From: Varibaculum cambriense DSM 15806
GTDB taxonomy: Bacteria > Actinomycetota > Actinomycetes > Actinomycetales > Actinomycetaceae
DNA: 64,000 nucleotides
Assembly (NCBI RefSeq): GCF_000420065.1
Contig: NZ_ATUF01000002.1
Span: 558,001 to 622,000 of the forward strand
Direction: 5' to 3'
In this document: in pieces, positions 1 to 10,253 of the stretch
Position numbering within the stretch: the first letter of the stretch is position 1
How the letters are laid out: each line of letters starts with the position of its first letter
Notes under the pieces: generated by a model
The model's database searches: none
What the model saw: only the letters and a program-made list of their open reading frames with translations
What the model was told of the DNA's origin: nothing
Program-made: the position numbers and the translations under genes

Positions 1-26
1 ACGGATTTGCGGCGCGCCCGGATTAT

Positions 27-1568
27 TTAAATCCGCTTTACCAGCGGGAACGTGATGGTTTCACGGATTCCGAGGCCGGTAATCGCCATTAGCAGGCGGT
101 CAAGCCCCATCCCCATACCTCCGGCTGGCGGCATCCCGGCTTCAATTGCTTGCAAGAACTCTTCATCAACTTGCATAGCTTCCGGATCGCCGTTGGCGGC
201 ATCTAGGGATTGCGCTTCGAATCGTTCGCGCTGAATCACCGGGTCGTTCAGTTCCGAGTAACCGGTGGCCAGCTCGAATCCGCGTACATACAGATCCCAC
301 TTTTGTACCTGTCCGGGTTTTTCGGGATGTGATTTCACCAGCGGAGAGGTGTCTTCGGGGAAGTCCGCTACGAAAGTGGGGGCATAGAGGTCGTCTCCTA
401 CTTCTTCTTCCCACAGCAGTTCCACGAGTTTGCCGGGAGAATAGAATTTTTCGACTTCAATCTCGCGCGCCTGGGCTAGTTTTACCAGTTCTTCCCGCGG
501 GGTGCGCGGGGTGATTTCTTGTCCCAATGCCACTGATAGGGAGCCATAAAGGTCAATCCATTCCCACTCTCCCCCTAGATCATAGGATTCCCCATTCGGC
601 AAGGTGGCGACGGTGGTTCCCAGGGCAGCCTGCGCCGCGTTTTGCACCAGCTGGCGGGTGAGTTCCGCGATCTGGCGATAATTTCCGTAGGCCTGATAGG
701 CCTCTAGCATGGTGAACTCGGGGGAATGAGAGGAATCTGCGCCCTCGTTACGGAAATTACGGTTGATTTCGAAAACCCGGTCAATCCCGCCCACCAGGCA
801 GCGCTTCAAGAACAGTTCCGGAGCGATCCGCAGATACAGGTCGGTGTCATAGGCGTTCATATGAGTGACGAAGGGACGTGCGGCTGCCCCGCCGTGCAGG
901 GTTTGCAGCATCGGGGTTTCCACCTCGATAAAGTCTTCTCCACTCAGGGTGGCGCGCAGGGAAGCTACCACCTTCGCGCGGGTGCGCACCATTTCTCGAG
1001 CAGCTTCCCGGGTGATCATATCTACTTCCCGGTGGCGTACTCGCTGGTCTTCAGAGAGGGAAACTTCCTGGCCGTCCTCAGTTTTGAAAGTTTTCGGCAG
1101 GGGGCGTAAAGATTTTGCCGTGAGCTGCCAGGCGGGCTGTCCTTCTGCGCCCGGCTGCGCCATTACCGAAAGTTCTCCGCGCTTGGAGGCGATTACCCGC
1201 CCGTAAACAAACAGGTGATCCCCTAGATCCACATCGGCTTTGTACTCACTTAGGGATTCTTTACCCACCTGGGCGGCAGAAAGCATCGCCTGCAGGCGGG
1301 TGCCATCACCTTGCTGCAAAGTTACGAAACAGAGTTTGCCGGTATTGCGGGAAAACACTACCCGGCCGGCAACCCCTACGAAGTCCTCAGTTTCTTCCCC
1401 AGCCGCTAGGTTCGGGTATTTTTCCCGCACTTGACTGAGGGTATGGGTGATGGGAACCGCGATGGGATAGGGGTTGCGACCATCGTCAATCAGGCGCTGC
1501 CGTTTCTCAGCGCGAATACGAATCTGTTCAGGCACACTTTGGTTATTAGCTTCACTCACGCCCTCCAT
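27..1568 (-). CDS. lysS: Lysyl-tRNA synthetase, class II
   Basis: Charges tRNA-Lys with lysine in the cytoplasm. The 513-residue length is normal for bacterial class II LysRS. An N-terminal OB-fold anticodon-binding domain (about residues 60-160) precedes the class II catalytic core. Motif 1 is visible as FIEVETPML, motif 2 as NRNFRNEG followed by [10 protein letters not shown], and motif 3 as [10 protein letters not shown] near the C-terminus. The start is uncertain. The ATG at 1566-1568 is followed three codons later by a GTG (VSEAN), and the only SD-like GGAGG lies between the two and is too close to serve the GTG well. The next gene upstream on this strand is the PanC-like gene, which ends 50 bp before this start, so co-transcription is possible. 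Identity is secure. Confidence 0.97.
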   Translation of the reverse strand: MEGVSEANNQSVPEQIRIRAEKRQRLIDDGRNPYPIAVPITHTLSQVREKYPNLAAGEETEDFVGVAGRVVFSRNTGKLCFVTLQQGDGTRLQAMLSAAQVGKESLSEYKADVDLGDHLFVYGRVIASKRGELSVMAQPGAEGQPAWQLTAKSLRPLPKTFKTEDGQEVSLSEDQRVRHREVDMITREAAREMVRTRAKVVASLRATLSGEDFIEVETPMLQTLHGGAAARPFVTHMNAYDTDLYLRIAPELFLKRCLVGGIDRVFEINRNFRNEGADSSHSPEFTMLEAYQAYGNYRQIAELTRQLVQNAAQAALGTTVATLPNGESYDLGGEWEWIDLYGSLSVALGQEITPRTPREELVKLAQAREIEVEKFYSPGKLVELLWEEEVGDDLYAPTFVADFPEDTSPLVKSHPEKPGQVQKWDLYVRGFELATGYSELNDPVIQRERFEAQSLDAANGDPEAMQVDEEFLQAIEAGMPPAGGMGMGLDRLLMAITGLGIRETITFPLVKRI

Positions 1569-1618
1569 GTTAGCTATGAGCGGTTAACCTGTTCAATCTC
1601 GCTAAATCCGACCCGGGT

Positions 1619-2470
1619 TTAAGGACGGGAAAGCACCACTAACTGGTTATCGCGCAACCGAACGTCACCCAGCTTCACCGCTGCTATCAGGCAAGCGGTA
1701 CTAGGCCCGTCTGTCTGCCAGGGGTCAAAGGAAATCGGATCCACCAAATCTAGATACTCGATTTCGGCCTCACTATCATTGAGGGCTTCCCGAGTTGCCG
1801 CAAGCACTGCCGCCCCAGATCCGGTGGCCGCTGCCTGGCGCACCCCCGCAAACAGAGCTTTTGCGAAGCAGGTTGCATCCTCGCGCTGGGTGGCAGACAG
1901 CGCCAGAGTAGTCTGCGAAACCGTAAGCCCATCCAAATCCCGGAAAGTAGGAACCACCTCTACCGAAACCGGAATATCCAAATCCCGCACCACCAAGCGC
2001 ACCGCCGCTAATAACTGGGCGTCGCACTGCCCGATAAACACTTTGTGGGGGCGGACGATACCCAGCATCTTCACCAATTGGGTTAGGCGATCCCGTGCCT
2101 GCCCAGGGTGATGGGCACCTTCATATTTCCGGATGATCTGCCCGGGGTCTAAAACCGTTAGTGCCGCTCCGAAAGGATAAAAAGCTTCGGTTGAGGGCGC
2201 GAAAATAATATCCACCCCGCTGCGCGCCGCTAACTGCAAATCAGCAGCGCTAATCATATCGGAAGTAGTCTCAAAGGCTGACCCTACCGGATCGGTATAA
2301 ACCGAAGCCACCAGGGTATCTACCCGCCCGCTGGCCTCAGTAAAAGCAGCCTGATGCCCGGGATGCCAGTTGCCACGGGTGACCATCAGCCCCACGGTTC
2401 CGGCCTTTTTTTCTACCCGCGCCAAGGTCTGGCGATCATGTACTACCAGCGGTTCTTTCGCTTTATTCAC
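1619..2470 (-). CDS. panC: PanC-like nucleotidyltransferase-fold protein, active site eroded
   Basis: Resembles pantoate--beta-alanine ligase (last step of pantothenate synthesis) along its whole 283 residues. Shared features are the HPGH nucleotide-binding motif (residues 36-39), the FAPS..AFYP segment, the EGAHHPGQARD segment and VPTFRDLDGL. Several residues that bind ATP or pantoate in characterised enzymes differ. The GEKD lysine is Cys149 (GQCD), the SSRN loop is SQTT (185-188, no Arg), and the Asn and Gln of the VNPxQF segment are Asp60 and Gly63. It starts with GTG at 2470, with an AGGGA-type ribosome-binding site upstream. No panB or panD is nearby. It may be a diverged PanC, a paralogue with another substrate, or inactive. 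Family membership is good; the enzymatic claim is doubtful. Confidence 0.75.
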   Translation of the reverse strand: MNKAKEPLVVHDRQTLARVEKKAGTVGLMVTRGNWHPGHQAAFTEASGRVDTLVASVYTDPVGSAFETTSDMISAADLQLAARSGVDIIFAPSTEAFYPFGAALTVLDPGQIIRKYEGAHHPGQARDRLTQLVKMLGIVRPHKVFIGQCDAQLLAAVRLVVRDLDIPVSVEVVPTFRDLDGLTVSQTTLALSATQREDATCFAKALFAGVRQAAATGSGAAVLAATREALNDSEAEIEYLDLVDPISFDPWQTDGPSTACLIAAVKLGDVRLRDNQLVVLSRP

Positions 2471-2618
2471 GCTATTTCCCTCAGATTATCTTTTTGTTAC
2501 TGGCTTGATTCTACCTGCCGAGAGCCGAGATTGACACCTGCTGACGCTAAGCTTTCACCCACCTAGCTGCCAGAGTTCATTCAGCTATTATCCAGTTTTC
2601 TCGGTAATAATTTATTGC

Positions 2619-3323
2619 ATGACTGCTAATGACACTGCCCGCCTCCTGGTGGTAGATGATGAACCAAACATCCGCGACCTCCTGGCCTCTTCCTTGCGTT
2701 ATACCGGATTTGAAGTTTTCACTGCCGCTAACGGCTCCGAAGCGATAAAACAGGCAGAATCCACCGATCCGGATTTGATCGTATTAGACGTAATGTTGCC
2801 TGACGTAGACGGTTTCACCGTCACCCGCCGCCTGCGCGAAAATGGTTTCACCACCCCCATTCTTTTTCTAACCGCAAAAGACGATATGAGTGATAAAGTC
2901 CAGGGTCTGACTGTGGGCGGGGACGATTATGTAACTAAGCCTTTCGGCCTCGAGGAAGTGGTGGCGCGGATTAACGCTATCTTGCGACGTACCCGGGGAC
3001 TGGCTGGCGAAGATGCGATTATCCGAGTGGCCGATATTGCTTTAGACGAGGACGCCCATGAAGTACGGCGCGCTGGGCAGGTAATCGACCTCTCCCCTAC
3101 CGAGTTCAAATTGCTGCGCTACCTCATGATTAACGAAGGGCGAGTGGTTTCGAAAGCCCAAATCCTTGACCACGTGTGGGAATACGACTGGAACGGCGAA
3201 GCTGCGATTGTGGAATCATATATTTCCTATCTGCGTCGCAAACTGGATGTGCCCGGATCCTGTGGGGACATTATCACCACCCGCCGGGGTATCGGCTACA
3301 TGATTCGCACCGGAAAGCACTAA
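2619..3323 (+). CDS. OmpR/PhoB-family response regulator
   Basis: Cytoplasmic transcription factor of a two-component system, 234 residues. The N-terminal receiver domain has the acidic pair Asp13-Asp14 (VVDDEP), the phosphoacceptor Asp57 (VLDVMLPDVDG), the switch Thr85 and Lys107 (VTKPFG). The C-terminal winged-helix domain has the typical SPTEFKLLRYL and YISYLRRKLD elements and ends with TTRRGIGYM. The start is the ATG at 2619; the upstream ribosome-binding site is weak. Its stop codon overlaps the start of the histidine kinase (TAATG), so the two proteins are translationally coupled and form a cognate pair. It resembles the MprA/TcrA-type regulators of actinobacteria, but the regulon cannot be read from the sequence. 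Confidence 0.95.
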   Translation: MTANDTARLLVVDDEPNIRDLLASSLRYTGFEVFTAANGSEAIKQAESTDPDLIVLDVMLPDVDGFTVTRRLRENGFTTPILFLTAKDDMSDKVQGLTVGGDDYVTKPFGLEEVVARINAILRRTRGLAGEDAIIRVADIALDEDAHEVRRAGQVIDLSPTEFKLLRYLMINEGRVVSKAQILDHVWEYDWNGEAAIVESYISYLRRKLDVPGSCGDIITTRRGIGYMIRTGKH

Positions 3324-4963
3324 TGACGGCAGCAGCAGACGGCAAAGCTGAACAATTTTCTGCAGAGAATCCGGCACCAAAGGACAGTAAGCAGCACCGC
3401 ACCTATTGGCAACGAATCCCACTCACCTGGCGGCTAGTGCTAATTATTATGGCGCTACTGGCCGGTGGACTGGGTGGAACCGGAGCCGCGATGCTGGGGA
3501 TTTTGCATTCGCATTTGGCCGCGCAGATAGATTCCAATCTGAAAGCCACTGCCTCGCGAATAAAAACTAATGATTTAGTAGATCTACTGGATAAAGGTAC
3601 TTTCCAGGGGAATCAACCCACCAACTATTTTGTGCGAGTCAACTACGCGGGACAGGTAGCAGAAGCTACCTCTTCTGCTGCGGCTTTAGACAGGGGACGC
3701 CCGGACTCTAAAGCTTTAGAGCTGGCAGAACGTTCCCGCAATATCCAGTGGGAAAAGCCTTTTACGATTGCGGGCGAGTCCTCCTCATCTTGGCGTGCCA
3801 TTATGCTGCCAATTCGTAGCGACCAAAATCCCAAGATCACCGGTACCTTGATAGTGGCGCTGCCGCTGCAAACCGTTACCCAAACAGTGACTGCTACCGG
3901 CATTAACGTCTTGGGCACCTCACTCATAATAATTTTGATCGGCGGGGTTTTAGCCTACGTATTAGTGCAAGTCTCCCTGCGTCCTCTGCGGCAAATGGAG
4001 GAAGTCGCCGGCAAAATCGCCTCCGGTGACCTGCACGAACGTATAGATTTATCCCAGGTACGTGCCGGAGAGGTACTTTCGCTGGCTTCTGCGCTCAACT
4101 TTATGCTTTCTCGGATTGAGGAAACGATTGTTACCCAAAAGCGCAACGAACAAAAAGTACGTCAATTTGTGTCTGATGCTTCTCACGAGTTACGCACCCC
4201 CTTAGCAGCCATCCGCGGATACGGGGAACTGTACAAGATGGGAGGGGTTCCTCCCGAGCGGGTGGAAGAAGTTATGGGGCGGATCGAGTCAGAAGCCACC
4301 CGGATGGGACTGCTAGTAGAGGATCTGCTAAAACTTGCCCGTCTGGACGAAGGACGGAAAATAAAAATGGGGGCGGTAGATCTCTATCGGATAGCCGCGG
4401 CAGGAGCATTAGACTTATCGGCACTTTCGCCAGAACGTGAAATCAATTTACTCCACCTAGATGGCTCTGCCTTGCAGCTGGATGAGGGAGAAAGCGCCCT
4501 GGTGCTCGCCGATCGTGACCAACTCACCCAAGTGATGACCAACCTAATTGGGAATGTGGAACGCTATACCAGCCCACAGGTGCCGGTAGAAATCTTGGCG
4601 GGGATTGACGCCGGCACCGCAATCTTAGAAGTACGTGATCACGGCGAGGGCGTCCCCGAGGAAGAACTTGACGAGATTTTTGGCCGCTTTTATCGCCGCG
4701 ACGGTTCCCGTTCCCGAGAAACCGGCGGCACTGGTCTCGGACTGTCGATCGTGGCGGCTATCGCCGCAGTACATGGCGGAACTGCCCAGGCGCTGCCTAC
4801 TGCCGGCGGGGGGCTCACAATCCGAATATCTTTCCCGGCGCTTCCTCCTCCTAAGGCGCAGAAAAAACCGAGTAAGAAAACCGGCAAAGTATTTAAGAAA
4901 AGTACGGGAAAGAAAACTTCCCGGAGCGCAGAGCCCGATATGCCGAAAAATGTTGAAGAATAA
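3323..4963 (+). CDS. Sensor histidine kinase, HAMP-containing
   Basis: Membrane sensor kinase partner of the preceding regulator, 546 residues from the ATG at 3323, which shares its A with the regulator's stop codon. An in-frame open stretch runs upstream into the regulator gene but is a shadow. Order of parts: a cytoplasmic N-terminus of about 35 residues, TM1 (about 38-62), an extracytoplasmic sensor region (about 63-195), TM2 (about 196-219), HAMP linker, HisKA domain with phospho-acceptor His288 (DASHELRTPLA), then the ATPase with N box (MTNLIGNVERY), G1 (RDHGEGVP) and G2 (GGTGLGLSIV). The last 40 or so residues form an unusual lysine-rich tail (KKPSKKTGK and similar). The sensor domain has no recognisable ligand fold, so the signal is unknown. 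Confidence 0.94.
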   Translation: MTAAADGKAEQFSAENPAPKDSKQHRTYWQRIPLTWRLVLIIMALLAGGLGGTGAAMLGILHSHLAAQIDSNLKATASRIKTNDLVDLLDKGTFQGNQPTNYFVRVNYAGQVAEATSSAAALDRGRPDSKALELAERSRNIQWEKPFTIAGESSSSWRAIMLPIRSDQNPKITGTLIVALPLQTVTQTVTATGINVLGTSLIIILIGGVLAYVLVQVSLRPLRQMEEVAGKIASGDLHERIDLSQVRAGEVLSLASALNFMLSRIEETIVTQKRNEQKVRQFVSDASHELRTPLAAIRGYGELYKMGGVPPERVEEVMGRIESEATRMGLLVEDLLKLARLDEGRKIKMGAVDLYRIAAAGALDLSALSPEREINLLHLDGSALQLDEGESALVLADRDQLTQVMTNLIGNVERYTSPQVPVEILAGIDAGTAILEVRDHGEGVPEEELDEIFGRFYRRDGSRSRETGGTGLGLSIVAAIAAVHGGTAQALPTAGGGLTIRISFPALPPPKAQKKPSKKTGKVFKKSTGKKTSRSAEPDMPKNVEE

Positions 4964-5060
4964 GCGCAGTTACGAAGACTTCCTTGACTGTATTTTCTCT
5001 ATGACGGTTTTAGCCGTAGGATAACCACTGCAACACTCAAACGTCGGGGGTACAAAGGCT

Positions 5061-6194
5061 ATGCCAGGTGCACCATCTTGGCTGCAGACGGGATTCGTCA
5101 AAGCTATGCGAGAGCTCGGGATCACCGACGATACCCTATTGCGTAAAGAAGCAGCGACGTTACTGCAAATGTGGCAGTCTACTGGACGCCAATTCCATAC
5201 CAAGAATCATTTAATTCGTTTGCTTACCTGTCTGGATCATTTTACGAACACTTCCCAGCAGCCGGCGGTATTGACAGTTGCTGCCTGGTATCACGGGGTA
5301 ATCACCCAGTCGCAAACGCGGGCTAAAAACACTACTAACTACGAGAACTATCCGGCCTCGGCCGATTTTGCCCTCACTCGCCTAGCAGAAATGGGACTGC
5401 AAAAAGAGTTGGCTATCCGGGTGGGAGAACTGATTTTAATGCTGGAAGGACGCCAGCCACCGCCTGACGATCTGGACGCCTGCGTTTTCGTTGATGCCTC
5501 TATGTCTTACTTGGGAGCTTCTCCTCAGGATTACCGTAGTTACTGCCAGTTAATGCAAGCGGAAATGGACACTATGGAACCGCTGCGCTACGCGCGGTTA
5601 CGCCGGTCGCTAATCTCCAAGTTATTAGCGCGCGATGCCATTTTTCGTTCTCCTCTGGGCAGTGGCAATGAAAATGCGGCGCGCCAGAATTTAGAGGGTG
5701 AATACGCGAAGTTATCGACATTGATCCCCGGGGATGCTTCCGGGAAAGAGCGAGTGGGACTGCCTCCTCGCAGTAAAGAAAAAGTCCGCAGTGCAGACAC
5801 TTCCGAAACCGTGGTTATCAAGGGGGCATCCCCGCGCACAGTTGGGCGACGACCCATTCTAAATGGGGGAGAAAAACCGAGCTCTTTGCAGACTCCCTTG
5901 AGAAAACTATCGGCGACCGAGAGAAAAGATCTTGAAGAGCGTAGCGCTCGTTTACAAGCTGAAAATGCCCTTAATGCGAGCGAAAATGGACTGTCTTCAA
6001 TGGAGAATGTGGCTGATCAGTTTTCCACTTTGACGATGCGGAAAGTCAATATTAAAAATGGCGATTATCGTCGCATCGACTCCGGGGAAGAAGATTTTGA
6101 AGAGGAAGAAACGACTGCTATCCCCGCAGATGAGGAGGCAGAAGAGACCATGTATTCTTCAGCTGATGACGAGGATTCCCTTACCGAATTTTAG
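5061..6194 (+). CDS. Degenerate HD-superfamily (COG4339-like) protein with acidic tail
   Basis: 377 residues, 97 bp downstream of the histidine kinase on the same strand. Residues 1-200 follow the plan of predicted HD-type phosphohydrolases of the COG4339 kind: FHTKNH (45-50), AAWYHG (74-79), an Asn/Glu segment (NYENYPASAD), FVDASMSYLG, then a helix ending LLARDAIFRS. In active relatives the WFHD motif gives the group its name. Here it is WYHG, so the metal-binding Asp is Gly79, and the later histidine after the LIL segment is also absent (LILMLEG). Residues 200-377 are low-complexity, increasingly acidic and probably disordered. I infer a non-catalytic or altered member, possibly tied to the upstream two-component system by position only. 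The family call comes from motif spacing and is moderate. Confidence 0.6.
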   Translation: MPGAPSWLQTGFVKAMRELGITDDTLLRKEAATLLQMWQSTGRQFHTKNHLIRLLTCLDHFTNTSQQPAVLTVAAWYHGVITQSQTRAKNTTNYENYPASADFALTRLAEMGLQKELAIRVGELILMLEGRQPPPDDLDACVFVDASMSYLGASPQDYRSYCQLMQAEMDTMEPLRYARLRRSLISKLLARDAIFRSPLGSGNENAARQNLEGEYAKLSTLIPGDASGKERVGLPPRSKEKVRSADTSETVVIKGASPRTVGRRPILNGGEKPSSLQTPLRKLSATERKDLEERSARLQAENALNASENGLSSMENVADQFSTLTMRKVNIKNGDYRRIDSGEEDFEEEETTAIPADEEAEETMYSSADDEDSLTEF

Positions 6195-6414
6195 GGATTC
6201 CTTTTCCGATCTCCCCAGATTAGGGGTGCGGAGTTTTTCGATCTGCGATTACTGCTCATGTCTTCCTACCCCTGACCCGGCTAATAGTTTGTCCCCAGGA
6301 ACAGCTAAGGAGTCGGTTTTCTAAAACTATTATCGTGCAGGTTCTAGCTGGGCTATTCCGGTTCTAGATTGAGGGCGAAAGCCAATCAATCAGTTATTTT
6401 AAGGAGAAACCAAA

Positions 6415-6705
6415 ATGGCACAGTTCAATGTAGATTCCGGTCAGGTAGCGGCAGCCGGAGCTCAGGCAGCAGCAATCGCCGGACAGCTACGCAGCGATGC
6501 TGCCGCCATGATGGCGCAAGTACAGGCGCTGCAAGGATCGTGGACCGGGGCAGCTGCTAGTTCCTTCGCCGATTGCGCAACTCGTTGGCGCGCCGCCCAA
6601 GCCCAAATGGAAGCAGCCTTGGATTCCATCGGTCAGGCCTTGCAAGCTGCCTCCGCAAGTTATGAAGAAGCTGAAAGTGGTGCCGCCGCCATGTTTGCGG
6701 GTTAA
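6415..6705 (+). CDS. WXG100-family (EsxA/EsxB-like) protein, orphan
   Basis: 96-residue all-helical protein with the WXG turn (Trp43-Thr44-Gly45) between two predicted amphipathic helices. This is the standard plan of type VII secretion substrates. Near the C-terminus, Tyr83 to Glu87 fits the YxxxD/E export signal. An AAGGAG ribosome-binding site sits 8 bases before the ATG. No EccC/FtsK-type ATPase, second Esx gene or other ESX component is present in the window, and a strong bidirectional terminator follows. The gene is therefore monocistronic, and its secretion machinery must lie elsewhere. Composition is strongly alanine-rich. Confidence 0.85.
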   Translation: MAQFNVDSGQVAAAGAQAAAIAGQLRSDAAAMMAQVQALQGSWTGAAASSFADCATRWRAAQAQMEAALDSIGQALQAASASYEEAESGAAAMFAG

Positions 6706-6790
6706 GTGTTAACCGCATATCGATATCGGTATTAACGCGAGGGGGCAGGACATGGGCATCAACCCGCATTAGCCCCTAATGGAGAGACAA

Positions 6791-6826
6791 GGTGGGGGCG
6801 AACCTCTCGGTTCGCCCCCACCTTTT
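6791..6826. terminator. Bidirectional intrinsic terminator between WXG100 gene and groEL
   Basis: A perfect 14-bp stem (GGTGGGGGCGAACC and its complement) with a TCTC loop is followed by TTTT on the plus strand. It lies between two convergent genes and can serve both. Confidence 0.88.
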
Positions 6827-6877
6827 AGTATCACCTTGGTTTTTGCTACCTAGTAGCAAAAACCAACTGAGTACGGT

Positions 6878-8518
<1,641 letters not shown>

Positions 8519-8648
8519 TTATTCCCTCCATCGCAACGCGATCGCGTCACGCGGTTAGATCTTTGATCCAGCCTTGATGCCCGCGACGGACGAGAACCCT
8601 GCGCCGATCCTGTCTCGGAACATTGCCCCCTCATCAAGAACTCGATTT

Positions 8649-8675
8649 TTATCACTCTCTAGGTTCGAGTGCTAG
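8649..8675. promoter_or_regulatory. CIRCE operator 1 (HrcA site) upstream of groEL
   Basis: TTATCACTC, nine bases, GAGTGCTAG. Compared with the CIRCE consensus TTAGCACTC-N9-GAGTGCTAA, each arm has one mismatch. CIRCE binds the heat-shock repressor HrcA. Confidence 0.88.
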
Positions 8676-8683
8676 ATACGATT

Positions 8684-8710
8684 TTGGCACTCTCCTACTC
8701 CAAGTGCAAA
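8684..8710. promoter_or_regulatory. CIRCE operator 2 (HrcA site) upstream of groEL
   Basis: TTGGCACTC, nine bases, AAGTGCAAA. The left arm has one mismatch to CIRCE and the right arm two. It begins eight bases after operator 1 ends, giving a tandem pair. Within the roughly 308-bp gap 8513-8820 these two operators and a hairpin at 8783-8805 are the recognisable signals; the rest is probably groEL leader and promoter. Confidence 0.72.
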
Positions 8711-8782
8711 CTTTCGCCCTCTACAAGGGAAAAATATCCTGACAGAGAACATACCCGCGAAAAACTGGCTAGTAAGCATCTC

Positions 8783-8805
8783 CTCCTCGCGAAATCTGCG
8801 AGGAG
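8783..8805. terminator. Hairpin downstream of the LytR_C gene
   Basis: Perfect 8-bp stem (CTCCTCGC and complement) with a 7-base loop, 15 bp past the stop of the minus-strand LytR_C gene. There is no T-run, so it may be only an RNA-stabilising hairpin or a weak terminator. Confidence 0.4.
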
Positions 8806-8820
8806 TCACCACTTAGCCCG

Positions 8821-9435
8821 TTATTTAATCAGGTAAATGGCGATATCAGTATCTCCGATTTGATACTTGCCGGTATTGGCATCTTCAACCCGGGAGATTC
8901 CGGCAACTTTAGCGGCCTCCTCGGCAGCAGCCTTGAACTTTGCCCCCCGGTAAAGCACCGTAGAACCATTTAAACCCCGAGCCTGAGAATTGGTGGCCAC
9001 CGGATTAATAAAGCCTTCAGACTGCAAGTCGTCTGCTACCTCTTTCGCCCAACCCGAACGCTTAGAAGCATTAAGCACCCGTACCCGCACATTGGCCTTC
9101 TCTGCAGCCGCCACACTTGATTGAGAACTATTTCCTCCATCCGGCGAGGTAGAATCTTCAGGTTTATTAATCTTCGTCGGTTGAGTACTGGGGATAGTGA
9201 CACTATCACTAGTAGTAGCAGTAGCACTGGCAGTGGCAGTCGACTTAACCTCGTCAATTTTGCCAGTGGACTTCATGAGCGCTACCCCGCCCCAGGCCAA
9301 AGCCGGCCCTAAAACCAATACAATCAAAATTGGCAGCAGGGTTTGCCAGCGCCTAATAGGACGGCGATGAGCCCCCGAGGGACCTTCTTCGCCCATCGCG
9401 TCGAATTCATCTGGCGGAAACTCTTGTTTGCTCAC
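8821..9435 (-). CDS. Membrane-anchored LytR C-terminal (LytR_C) domain protein
   Basis: 204 residues. A short cytoplasmic N-terminus with basic residues (HRRPIRRW) is followed by one membrane helix (about residues 31-53). Then comes a Ser/Thr-rich extracytoplasmic linker and a C-terminal domain of the LytR_C type (VRVRVLNASKRSGWA to the end). LytR_C domains often sit at the C-terminus of LCP wall-polymer ligases; here the domain stands alone. The two LCP proteins encoded about 0.8-2.2 kb away both lack it, which suggests a split arrangement (inference). The protein lies in the envelope facing outward. Biochemical function is not established for stand-alone LytR_C proteins. Confidence 0.85.
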   Translation of the reverse strand: MSKQEFPPDEFDAMGEEGPSGAHRRPIRRWQTLLPILIVLVLGPALAWGGVALMKSTGKIDEVKSTATASATATTSDSVTIPSTQPTKINKPEDSTSPDGGNSSQSSVAAAEKANVRVRVLNASKRSGWAKEVADDLQSEGFINPVATNSQARGLNGSTVLYRGAKFKAAAEEAAKVAGISRVEDANTGKYQIGDTDIAIYLIK

Positions 9436-9539
9436 AAGCCCAGATTAACCGCATCCGGATACCGGCCGCATACCTGCCACGCCGATAAAGCACATTTGCC
9501 TCTCCTGGTTTATCTGCGTGCACAGGGTAAAGTAGCAGC

Positions 9540-10202
9540 ATGAGTAGCAACCTGGAAAAAATCATGCACCCTTCCTGGGTGCCGGCTATGAAACCGGTAG
9601 CTGGCAAAATCAGCGAGATGGGTAAAATGCTGCGGGAGGAAGGAAATAACTATTTTCCTGCTGGCAAAGACATTTTTCGAGCTTTCACCTACCCGTATGA
9701 TCAGGTAAAAGTATTGATCGTGGGACAAGATCCCTATCCCACCCCGGGGAACGCGATGGGACTATCATTTTCGGTAAAACCGGGAGTAGCCATCCCGAAG
9801 TCGCTGCAAAATATTTTCAAGGAGCTCCACGAAGATCTAGGTTGTTCCCTGCCCAGCAGCGGGGATCTGCGTCCCTGGGCTCAGCAGGGCGTAATGCTGC
9901 TAAATCGGGTACTCACTGTCTCCCCTAATGAAGCGGGATCTCATCGCGGTCGCGGATGGGAAGAAGTAACCGACTGCGCTATTTCAGCTCTGGTACAACG
10001 GGATCGACCCCTGGTCGCCATCTTATGGGGAAAGCAAGCACAGTCTTTGCGGCCTGCACTGGGGGAAACTCCTTGTATAGAGTCTGCCCACCCCTCACCT
10101 CTTTCGGCCTCCAGGGGATTCTTCGGTTCGCGTCCGTTTTCGCGTACCAATTCCTGGTTGCAGCAGTTAGGGGCGGCTCCGGTAAATTGGCAACTTCCCT
10201 GA
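9540..10202 (+). CDS. ung: Uracil-DNA glycosylase, family 1
   Basis: Removes uracil from DNA to start base-excision repair. 220 residues, standard length. The catalytic water-activating motif is GQDPYP (the usual GQDPYH with Pro, as commonly seen in actinobacteria), followed by [11 protein letters not shown]. The [10 protein letters not shown] segment and the [11 protein letters not shown] motif with the catalytic His are intact. It starts at ATG 9540, divergent from the LytR_C gene with about 100 bp between them. It is followed by an LCP gene only 51 bp downstream on the same strand, so read-through is possible. Confidence 0.97.
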   Translation: MSSNLEKIMHPSWVPAMKPVAGKISEMGKMLREEGNNYFPAGKDIFRAFTYPYDQVKVLIVGQDPYPTPGNAMGLSFSVKPGVAIPKSLQNIFKELHEDLGCSLPSSGDLRPWAQQGVMLLNRVLTVSPNEAGSHRGRGWEEVTDCAISALVQRDRPLVAILWGKQAQSLRPALGETPCIESAHPSPLSASRGFFGSRPFSRTNSWLQQLGAAPVNWQLP

Positions 10203-10253
10203 CTCCTTATCCAAATCGTTACAATTAGGCGCAAACAGCATAAAGTAGGACAC

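Noticed and set aside
9733-9750. GQDPYP instead of GQDPYH in Ung as a damaged active site
   Set aside because: The catalytic Asp and the HPSPLS motif are intact, and Pro at this place is usual in actinobacterial Ung.
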